Source of the DNA: Rhyacophila brunnea
Taxonomy: Eukaryota > Arthropoda > Insecta > Trichoptera > Rhyacophilidae
DNA: 64,000 nucleotides
Assembly (NCBI GenBank): GCA_022495005.1
Contig: JAGYXB010000200.1
Span: forward strand, 868,001 to 932,000
Direction of reading: 5' to 3'
Under the pieces are notes generated by a model, which saw nothing but the letters and a program-made list of their open reading frames with translations, did no database searches and was not told where the DNA came from. The translations under genes and the position numbers were made by a program. Below, piece after piece: positions 56,674-64,000 of this stretch. Each line of letters opens with the position of its first letter. Position 1 is the first letter of the stretch.

Positions 56674-57823
56674 GCTTTGGTTTCATAACTCACAATCACT
56701 GTCAATGCATGTTTTTGGCAAATTGAAAAAAAAATTCTCCGTAGGTACAATTTAAAATAAATAGTGTGATTATTACTGTATTCAATGCATTATCATTAAA
56801 TAATGGACTGTAATAAAAAAAATGTCAACTTCTGCTAGAAATACAAAATATCTTCAATTTAAACATGGAATATGTTAGTTTTGCTATGAGTCTGTGGAGA
56901 TTGTTAGTTTAGAACCGTGCAACAGATGTGTAGCTGTCAGTATATTATTGATCAAATATATATTTTTAATGTATCAAATTATTCGACCGCAATAATAAAT
57001 TCCCAGCGACTCATATAACGGTAAACAACGTATTACCTGTGTCAGCAGATTGATTAGCGATATTAAATACGGTATCGCAATAGAAAATGAGTCTAATATC
57101 CATTCCAATAGTATCACATTATATTATGACTGTAATAATAAATAAAATTCACAGCTAGTCGTATTTAAACCGTTGACTCGTTCAATATAATTATATACTA
57201 GAATATAATGTTTAGGTATTATTTTCGACTGTATAAATTACGAATAATGATTTATCAAAATGTCACTCGAATATACGTTTCCAGTCTGTTACCATCGCAG
57301 TCTCTGTATCGCTACGCCCAACGTCTGATTGTACCGAGATGCGGACTTCGGATACGTACCTATCATAAGTTTAGTGTTAATTGTATCATTACTGTGTAAC
57401 ATACCTACTATTGTACCAACCGTTATGCCTAATAAAATTCGCTCCTGCATACATCTTCGACTTCTTCATCGTCATCCTCAACAACATAACCTACGAAACA
57501 TCGACGATTCCCAAAGTGATAACCCACACATCCAACATCACAGATGTTTACACAATCACATTTTAACAAAACTGTCGGCCATGACAGTTCAATGTGACAC
57601 TCTTATTGGATGGAATGTAAGTTGTCAGTTTAAAAAATAACAAGTATTTGTAGAATGTCAGTTTTGAAAATAAATCATATTTTCACATTCGTTTTAAATA
57701 GGAGTTTGTGTGTTTAGAATCTTACATCATACTTCAAATGGACGGTGTGAATATAAAGAACATTGCTGCATTCATAATTCATTTTTGGTATATTGAGGAG
57801 TTTGTGAGTTATGAAACCAGAGC
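56674..57823. mobile_element. Candidate 1.15-kb transposon with 22-bp inverted ends
   Basis: GCTTTGGTTTCATAACTCAC plus AA at 56674-56695 is mirrored at 57802-57823 (TTGTGAGTTATGAAACCAGA plus GC), 21 of 22 matching. The distance is right for a small DNA transposon, but no transposase frame is recognised and no target duplication is obvious. The two ends could instead be unrelated copies of one repeat in opposite orientations. Confidence 0.45.
57381..57566 (+). pseudogene. Coding-like open frame with C-ending codons, product unknown
   Basis: The frame is open for 61 codons to TAA at 57564. From 57441 many codons end in C (TAC ATC TTC GAC TTC TTC is typical), unlike every other frame in this AT-rich window, so it may be an exon or a captured gene piece. 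FAPAYIFDFFIVILNN recalls the C-terminal PAYI-D stretch of fatty acyl-CoA reductases, but the match rests on few residues and I do not rely on it. A GTAAGT donor lies at 57617, in another frame. It falls inside the candidate transposon. Confidence 0.25.
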
Positions 57824-58332
57824 CATCATAATATATTGAACAATATATAATATATTTTGAAAACATTTTGTTTATTGTACATAGTTGTGTTCGAATTATA
57901 CACATACGTAAATTTTGGAATTTCAGTTTTTATAACAAATCTATTTAATATTATATTTTTAAATCGCTATATTTGTAGAAGTAAAGTGTTTGATATAATA
58001 AATCATTTATTTATATTTTTGTGTACACAAAACAACCTATCGTTTCACCTATACATCACCAGTAAACGTACAATGTCACCCAAAAATCCCGCTACTTGAA
58101 GTTCCAAGCATTATCATGTTCGTCCCAGTGCCGCCCGTGTAAATTATAAACGAAACATTAAGGTGAAATGACCTTTTTTATCACGTGCATGTTACCGCCG
58201 TGGGATTTTATAATGTCCGTTTTAATCTAGTGCTAATTTTATGGCAACATTATTTCGTCACAAAAAACACTAAAAACTTCGTGAATATTTTAAACTGACA
58301 AAAAATAAAATACACAGTTACCTACACGACAC
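57824..58332. other. Non-coding stretch, nothing recognised
   Basis: The frame at 57857-58099 has no motif. Confidence 0.4.
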
Positions 58333-58912
58333 CAGTGGCGAAGGGTGGAGGTAGGCTGCTTAGATCAGCCATCAATAGTGCACACTAAACTTTGTCATTC
58401 ATACGTAGTTGTTTTAATTGAAATAAGACTACAATTATTTACAGACAGTGTTAGTTTTTAAAATTCAATTAAACCCCGCGAAACCAAGCCATAATAAATA
58501 ATAGTCAAAAAATACTCGTATATTTATAATATATCTAAAATTATGCAATTAAATCATGGATAACTTTGGATGTTTTATAGATAGAATAATATTTATTTTT
58601 TCTATTATAGTTTAGTTTAGACAGGGCCTAATGAATTTAAAAAAAAATGAACCAACAATATGTCTAACATGTATCCAACGAAAACAAATAAGTATGCATG
58701 AAAAAGTGTGCACAATTTTGTCATATCGCCCAAAGTATACCAAAATTATTATGGTTTGGTTTAGACAGGGTTTAATTGATTTTTAAAAACTAACCAACAC
58801 CATCAGCTGTTAAGTGTTTTATTTCAATAAAAACAAATATGTATGACTAACGAAGTTTAATGTGCACTATTTATGGCGGATCTTAAAAACCTACCTCCAC
58901 CCTTCGCCATTG
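58333..58912. repeat. Foldback element FB3 (CAGTGGCG family), most complete copy
   Basis: CAGTGGCGAAGGGTGGAGGT starts the left end and CTCCACCCTTCGCCATTG closes the right end, 22-23 of 24 bases matching. Left arm: TTTTTAAAATTCAATTAAAC and CCAAGCCATAAT. The right arm is present twice: 58605-58730 and 58745-58912 (TGGTTTGGTTTAGACAGGGT, ACTAACCAACACCATCAGCT). CAGTGGCG ends resemble hAT elements. The flanking 8-mers CACGACAC and CTCGATAG agree at only five positions, so the duplication is not secure. Confidence 0.8.
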
Positions 58913-59179
58913 CTCGATAGACAACACATTATAACCCATTTCACATAATATTATATTTTTTTATAAATCAAACTTTTTTATACATTCTTCAATTCTGTGA
59001 CCTCAGCCTTATTACCTTGTTATTCTTTTAACATTTTAAATGTCTCCTTTTAAACACTCGAGCATTATTTATAGTAATTAAACATTTTGTGAGGGGAACA
59101 CTGTCGTTTTTTATTCATTAAATTTAATGGGTTACCATTTATAATTATTGTTAGTCTACTACATTTAATTTTTGATAAT

Positions 59180-59405
59180 GCGAATACAGGCCTATAGCGC
59201 CGTGGGTCCCAGGTTCGAATCCTGGATCTGGCAGTGGCAAGTACATATATAGTTTTTCAATTTGTGTATGAGTCAGAGTATGGACCTAATAGGTTGAGCA
59301 AGTGGCTGACATCCATTTGTCGTGAAAACCAAATCTGTCAATACAAACCTCCGCTCTGTAGAGACCCATATGATCTTACTAGATCGGACATGGGGTCATG
59401 GGAAT
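59180..59405 (+). mobile_element. tRNA-headed SINE, family B (plus), best body
   Basis: Box B CAGGTTCGAATCCTGGATCT at 59212 is followed by TTTTTCAATTTGTGTATGAG, GTATGGACCTAATAGGTTGA, GCAAGTGGCTGACATCCATT, AATACAAACCTCCGCTCTGT and CCCATATGATC. Box A is decayed or missing. Confidence 0.8.
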
Positions 59406-59499
59406 ACATAATTGATTGATATTTAGAATTGTTTATAACGGTTATTTATAGTTCAGATAATATATTCAAATTTACTTATTTTATATATAATGAGCATGG

Positions 59500-59548
59500 C
59501 AAATTATAAATTCAAAGCGTTCACGACGACATAAATAAGCGCTTAAAA
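59500..59548 (-). mobile_element. Inverted LINE 3' untranslated piece
   Basis: AAATTATAAATTCAAAGCGT and TCACGACGACATAAATAAG are the reverse complement of the family L 3' untranslated signature, placed directly before the plus-strand RT part of the next copy. Confidence 0.65.
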
Positions 59549-59551
59549 TAT

Positions 59552-60010
59552 TGGGCTTCGTCATGCGTACTTCCCGGGTCTTTTCGGATGTTACGGTATT
59601 AAAACTTTTATTTAATTCTTTAGTTCGAAGCAGACTTGAGAGTGGGTCTATTGTTTGGGCACCGCATCAGTTGAAGTATGGCCTTATGGTAGAGAGGGTA
59701 CAGAAGAAATTCTTGAGAATGCCAACTGGGAGAGCGATAACTATGTTCAACGAAATTGCTTCGGGTGTTGATATATTCCACCTACGTGAGAATGAGTTTT
59801 GGTGGATGTTGTTTTATAAATTCTTAAAATAGGGTCTGCTTAGCTCATCCGGTGTACTTCCTTGTACATATCTAATTTATCTACTGATATATCTCTTTTT
59901 TTATGTATTACGGTTATATTTATATATCTTTGTTTCTAAATGTCATGTTGTGAACGTCTTGAACTTATAATTTGTAATTTTTACAAAATGTTTAAAAAAA
60001 AAAAAAAAGA
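59552..60010 (+). pseudogene. Jockey-like LINE (family L), internally deleted copy
   Basis: A single frame of 93 codons joins RVFSDVTVLKLLFNSLVRSR and KYGLMVERVQKKFLR directly to MPTGRAITMFNEIASG and DIFHLRENEF, so about 130 codons present at 27230-27945 are deleted in frame. The 3' untranslated region with TGTCATGTTGTGAACGTCTT and an A-run of about 15 follows. Confidence 0.85.
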
Positions 60011-60420
60011 ATTGAATTGAATTGAATAAAAATTTGTGTTAAATACAGTAAAATATGAATAAATAATAGAAATAAAAGTACAAGGAAGCACACCGAGCGA
60101 ACTAAGTTGATTGGCCCTATCTTAAAAACTAAATAAAACAGCGTCCACCAAAACTCACTCTCAAGTAAGTGAAATATATCAATATCCGAAGCGATTTGAT
60201 TGAACATAGTTATTGCACTCCCAATTGGCATTGCTAATGGCAGGTTAGTTTTGCACCTTGGGACAACAAACCTCGATTTAAAGATAATTAGAGAGACATT
60301 AATACTACCAATAATGGCCTTTGGGTGTCCATTTACACCACTTAAAAGTCGAAAAAAATATGTAACTAAATAAAGATTCCTTCTAAACTGTAAGCTACCA
60401 AAAACTAATCTCATTAATAG
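60011..60420 (-). pseudogene. Jockey-like LINE (family L), minus copy tail to tail with the previous one
   Basis: The minus-strand frame 60414-59992 reads SLQFRRNLYLVTYFFRLLSG, KTNLPLAMPIGSAITMFNQ, DIFHLLESEFWWTLFY and then drifts past the usual stop into the tail. The middle is changed (HPKAIIGSINVSLIIFKS) relative to other copies. The AATTG-repeat tail at 60011-60027 abuts the A-run of the plus copy. Confidence 0.8.
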
Positions 60421-60439
60421 TACTCATATCGAGTAAGTC

Positions 60440-61010
60440 AACAACTATGTTTATCTTGGATAACAAAAGTCAATTGACGATTGTATGTATGACGAGATTG
60501 CTCACAGAACCAAACTAGCATGAAGTGCATTTACGCGTAAATAATATCTTCAAAGCTGACCTCCCATTGTATCTTAAGCGTAAAGTCGTCAACCAATTTG
60601 TACTACCAGTGCTCACATATGCGTGTAAAATATATACTGTTAATAAATGTAAGAGAAATCAAAAAATCTAAATAGCGCAACGTGGCATGGAAAGGTGCAT
60701 GTTGGACATAATATGGCAATATCACTAAATAAACTAACGGATAAGGAAACAGACAAAAATACTCTATGCGATAGAGGTCACTAAGCAGATGACATGTCAA
60801 TGGGATGGACATGTCACTCAGATAGTGGACAACCGCTGGACAGATGCCATCATACAGTGGTACCCAAGAGGCATTAAACTACCACAGGGCGCCATAAACC
60901 CACTATACAGACGCACTCATAAATATCGGTGGATGTACATCGTAGCAAATCGAGAAGAATGGAGGAAATAACTTTATCCAGCAGTGTATCAACCCCGACT
61001 GATGATAATC
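60440..61010 (+). pseudogene. RTE-like retrotransposon C-terminal fragment (TGA-tailed family), decayed
   Basis: Homologous to 47717-48350 reversed: a DEIAHRTKLA-like piece near 60490, SALTYACK-equivalent near 60610-60630, RGMERCMLDIIWQYH near 60683-60730, then the open piece 60789-60971 (MTCQWDGHVTQIVDNRWTDA, IIQWYPRGIKLPQGA, NREEWRK). The 3' end is CAACCCCGACTGATGATAAT at about 60990-61009. Many stops. Confidence 0.75.
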
Positions 61011-61146
61011 AAATAATAATGTCTTTCTAAATTATAATTAATTATTATAACTCAGCCTTAACCTCACAAACTGTAAAAAGTGCCGAAACTAAAATACTAG
61101 ACCAGTGATGGTGAAACCTATGGTACGCGAATGTTTAAGAGAGATA

Positions 61147-61324
61147 TAAATGGACCAGAACCATCCTTTTCTTTAAATTGGTTTGTAATGACTACAGCAT
61201 TCAATGCTGTAAAAATAAAAATTTAAATATCTCCGAGTATTTAAATATAGGATAATAATATTTGTTTTTCATCTCCTGAACATTTGCCATTTGGTCTATT
61301 CGACAAACCAATCCTACAGCGACG
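61147..61324. mobile_element. MITE-like element with CGTCGCTGTAGG end, copy 2 (one end)
   Basis: Reverse complement of 35978-36157: GGACCAGAACCATCCTTTTC, TCATCTCCTGAACATTTGCC and TTGGTCTATTCGACAAACCA, ending ATCCTACAGCGACG at 61324. The second inverted end is missing. Confidence 0.8.
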
Positions 61325-62636
61325 ATATATTATGTCTATTAAAAGTGACATTAAAGGTTTCAGAGTTACATACACTACTTAAATTATAGATTAGAATTAG
61401 AAAATTAGTAAAATTATAAAACTGATTATTTTATATAGCTATTTCTCACTGCAATAAATTATCAATTTAATATTCAATATAATATGTACAGCTTTGGCTA
61501 ATTTAATGTTTATGTCCATCAAGTCACTTTATAAATGTTTTACTGTATCCATTAAATTATTTTGAATTATATCCTATTATTTGCCATTTATTTTTTTAAA
61601 TACATCATAAGAGTTTATGATATAAACGATCTATTAGTCATTTGATTCTACAGAAGTTATTATAAAATTTACAATCATGCCGGTTTTGATTCTATTCATG
61701 GTGATAGACCTCACAACTCTTTTAATGGATTAAACGTGTACTAATAGGCATAGCACCTATTGATTACATACAATAATAATAATATTAAAACATAATGGTA
61801 GGTAATCAATCTAATAGAAGAAAAATAACTCTCAAAACTATTGCCTGTGATTCAGTTAATTCGAAACAATTAAAAATATATATATAATATTATATTATAT
61901 TCTATAATATTATATAACACTTTTATCAATAAATCGTTTCTGTATATATATACCAATGTAATACAATAAACTATAATATGACACACTATGTTTTATGGGT
62001 AGTTCTACTATTCAATAAAATTTTAACACAAAATTAATTGGAACTGAAATACCTAACGGGTGTGGAGTAACAGGCAAACAGAAAATAAATATTTTTAATA
62101 AATACAGAAAAGTTTTACAAATAAATATATTATATAATATGTAATAAAACATAATGATAACATGGGCATGTGTATTTTCTTTCATTTTTAATATTATTTT
62201 TTACCATCAATGGAATCGACGAAATTCATGCACAAATGACAGATGGCATTGTATAAAAATAGCAGGTAGATTCAAGAATAAGCATTACATTTAATTTAAA
62301 TCGCATAAATATGACCTAAAGTTTCATGCGCAACACAATATTATCGCACTGACCTCATCAGGTGGCAGGGAATGCCGCGCCACGAACCTTTGATTTTGAC
62401 CGATTTTCAATCATTTTACATTGCTTTAGACCACAGTAGCGAGAGAATGCTTCATCTGATTGGAACAATTTTGCCGTCAATTTGTGCATAAAGAATCAAA
62501 TATTGTAATACAATAATAGGTACTCAAGAACTCAATAATATTTTTGAACGTTTTTTAGTAAAATCCTTATAACTATTTTGTCCCTTTGAAAAACTGCTCG
62601 GCACGTCAATCAGTCAAACAATAAGATTTAGGAATT
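61325..62636. other. AT-rich stretch, nothing recognised
   Basis: A nearly pure A/T palindromic tract lies at 61875-61925. GGAACTGAAATACCTAACGG near 62041 matches the motif near 38062. No frames or element ends. Confidence 0.45.
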
Positions 62637-62907
62637 TTGGCACGCGTACGTAGAAAGGTTCACCAACTCCGTACTAGACTATGTATACCATTGTTGAGCA
62701 CTTGGACACAGGCCATAAATTTGACTTTTAGACAGATATTGAGCTTAAATAAGGGATATTTTTCACGCTTAGTAAAAGAGGCTATCGAAATTCACAGGCA
62801 CTCTGATAATATAAATATAGGCGATGGAGTACGTTTAAAAACGTCATGGCTTCCGGCACTTTTAGCAAAATCTAATATCCGATCTGGCAAATCTGGTCGT
62901 CATAATT
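62637..62907 (+). pseudogene. Penelope-like retroelement, GIY-YIG endonuclease C-terminal remnant
   Basis: The frame carries GYFSRLVKEAIEIHRHSDNI and GDGVRLKTSWLPALL, the characteristic end of the Penelope-type GIY-YIG endonuclease (a Y..R..KEAIEI.KH..N.N..DG..L...W.P.L pattern, from memory). The GIY and YIG catalytic half lies further upstream and is not seen; the first 45 codons look frame-disturbed. In the intact family this endonuclease nicks the target for reverse transcription. It is followed by TGA at 62907 and then non-coding DNA. Host origin is unlikely. Confidence 0.7.
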
Positions 62908-63213
62908 GACACGGTGCACTATCATCCCATTTTTACTTTGACCTACAATAATTATTGCTCTCATCTAAACAGATCCTTTTTCAGCGCGTCTGTCATATTC
63001 ATTTTATAAACATAACAGTATACCATGTTTACCAGTTTTTACCACGAGCCCGAAATATCGAAAAAAGAAGGAAGAAAAATACGCGGTGACAACCTAATTG
63101 TCTCACATATTATATAATTATTTTAACAGCTTCTTTTATTTTACTTCAATCATTGTTATCATTTATATATATTTTATGTTATTTAACAGTCATTTTTATA
63201 TATAACTCTATTG
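62908..63213. other. Flank of the Penelope-like remnant
   Basis: GGAAGAAAAATACGCGGTGA near 63070 resembles GGAGGAAGAACACGCGGTGA near 23717, next to the other Penelope-like fragment, so both may carry the same element family. Confidence 0.4.
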
Positions 63214-63794
63214 CAGCGGTTCTTAACCAGTGTACCGCGGAGCATGATATAAACAAAAAAAAACAGAAAAAGTCCTTCGTGAAATTATGAAACCCGACGA
63301 AAGATTTAACGTGATTTCGATTTTTCTGAATCGATCACACGCATCTTCAGTTGGACTCACAGGCACGACTTTCCGGACTCTAGAATACCCCGTCAGATTA
63401 TCCGTTTGACCAGAATTGGTCACCTTGTCAACGGATTGTACTGTATTTAAATTAGATTTTCTGAAATAACTATGGAGGAATTTTGTATTTCTGTCCAATA
63501 CGAATATCTAACCCTCTACACGAGGACACTGAAAATCTTGTTACAGTTTTCAATATTAATTTGTGTGAGCTCGGTTTCTCAACAATAACTAATATAAAAA
63601 CTAAAATACGAGAAAGACTTATATATTTTCATTAATATTTTTTTTCTTTGACTGTTATCTAATCTGTTTAATTTGTAATAAAAGTTATGACCGCATATTT
63701 TTATTTTTTTTTCTTACCGTTTGATTTTGGTGCACTGCAATTTTTTCTTATAATCGAAAGTGCACCGTGACTTCGAAAAGGTTAAGTACCACTG
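63214..63794. mobile_element. hAT-like non-autonomous element with near-perfect 8-bp target duplication
   Basis: The left end CAGCGGTTCTTAACCAGTGT is mirrored by GGTTAAGTACCACTG at 63780-63794 (CAGYGGTWCTTAACC shared). CTCTATTG before and CTATATTG after agree at 7 of 8 bases, the duplication length of hAT elements, and CAGNGGTTCT-AACC is a familiar hAT end. The minus-strand frame inside (63223-63498) has no transposase motif. Confidence 0.75.
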
Positions 63795-64000
63795 CTATAT
63801 TGTATTATTTTTTGTTGTTTCTTTAAGAATAGCTATTTTATTATATGGTGTGTGTACTATATTTAAACAAAACGATTGTCGATCGATGGATATCAAAATT
63901 ATCATAAAAATATCGGCTCTTCGAGTCGCTAATGATAATATTCTAAATAATCTAATAAGATAATTTAATCATTTTGTCTCTATCACTAATTTAATTAAGT
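63795..64000. other. AT-rich end of the window
   Basis: No feature recognised. A 67-codon frame overlapping it has no motif. Confidence 0.4.

Noticed and set aside
63286..63365. Second hammerhead ribozyme on the minus strand (CTGAAGA ... GAAA)
   Set aside because: The core boxes are present but stem II is long and interrupted, stem III is not convincing, and the surrounding element looks like hAT rather than Penelope.
1..64000. CRISPR array, phage or bacterial operon
   Set aside because: The window has eukaryotic SINEs, LINEs and mariner, and no regularly spaced direct repeats.

Overview
The window looks like about 64 kb of intergenic or intronic DNA from an insect nuclear genome. It is very AT-rich and has no operons or dense coding. 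It contains interstitial CCTAA pentamers (the insect TTAGG telomere unit), LINE remnants of the Jockey and RTE-like kinds, Penelope-like remnants, tRNA-headed SINEs, many inverted-repeat elements and one mariner. Frequent short strings such as TAGGTAC and ACCTACC recall Lepidoptera, but the order is an inference. No host protein-coding gene can be called with confidence. The best host-gene candidates are three short signals: a GC-rich two-strand open frame near 19.9-20.2 kb with a 33-base exon-like segment after it, a start followed by a consensus splice donor near 38.7-38.8 kb, and a C3-biased open frame near 57.4-57.6 kb.

Layout. 0.4-2.1 kb: two decayed RTE-like fragments. 2.1-2.6 kb: a SINE palindrome with identical arms. 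3.4-4.2 kb: a 21-bp-TIR element and a LINE 3' end. 4.98-6.22 kb: a near-complete mariner whose transposase frame has one premature stop. 7-11 kb: foldback elements and a 533-bp element with GGGGTTAGTTGC ends. 17-19.1 kb: a 229-bp hairpin with an 8-bp target duplication and a CCTAA core, a SINE, and a 319-bp TIR element. 21-24.4 kb: tandem SINEs, a LINE tail, a Penelope-like fragment and a second copy of the 7-kb foldback. 25-29.5 kb: a second SINE family, RTE-like and Jockey remnants, and a hammerhead-like motif. 31-33 kb: foldbacks, one split by a LINE. 35-42.8 kb: five TIR or foldback elements, a LINE copy and SINEs. 44.8-49 kb: a 0.5-kb repeat in inverted orientation flanking a well-preserved RTE C-terminal frame. 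49.5-54.8 kb: RTE and Jockey remnants, a 117-bp-period duplication, a 255-bp TIR element and SINEs. 56.7-58.9 kb: a 1.15-kb candidate transposon and a CAGTGGCG foldback. 59-64 kb: a SINE, two LINE copies tail to tail, RTE and Penelope-like remnants, and a hAT-like element with a near-perfect 8-bp duplication.

The parts share no pathway; the window is a record of layered insertions. Three items stand out. First, several short elements share CGTC...GACG ends with apparent 4-bp target duplications. Second, foldback elements carry insect-telomere-type CCTAA repeats at the loop. Third, there is a minimal hammerhead-ribozyme-like sequence of the kind known from Penelope-like elements. All calls come from reading the sequence; no database search was possible.
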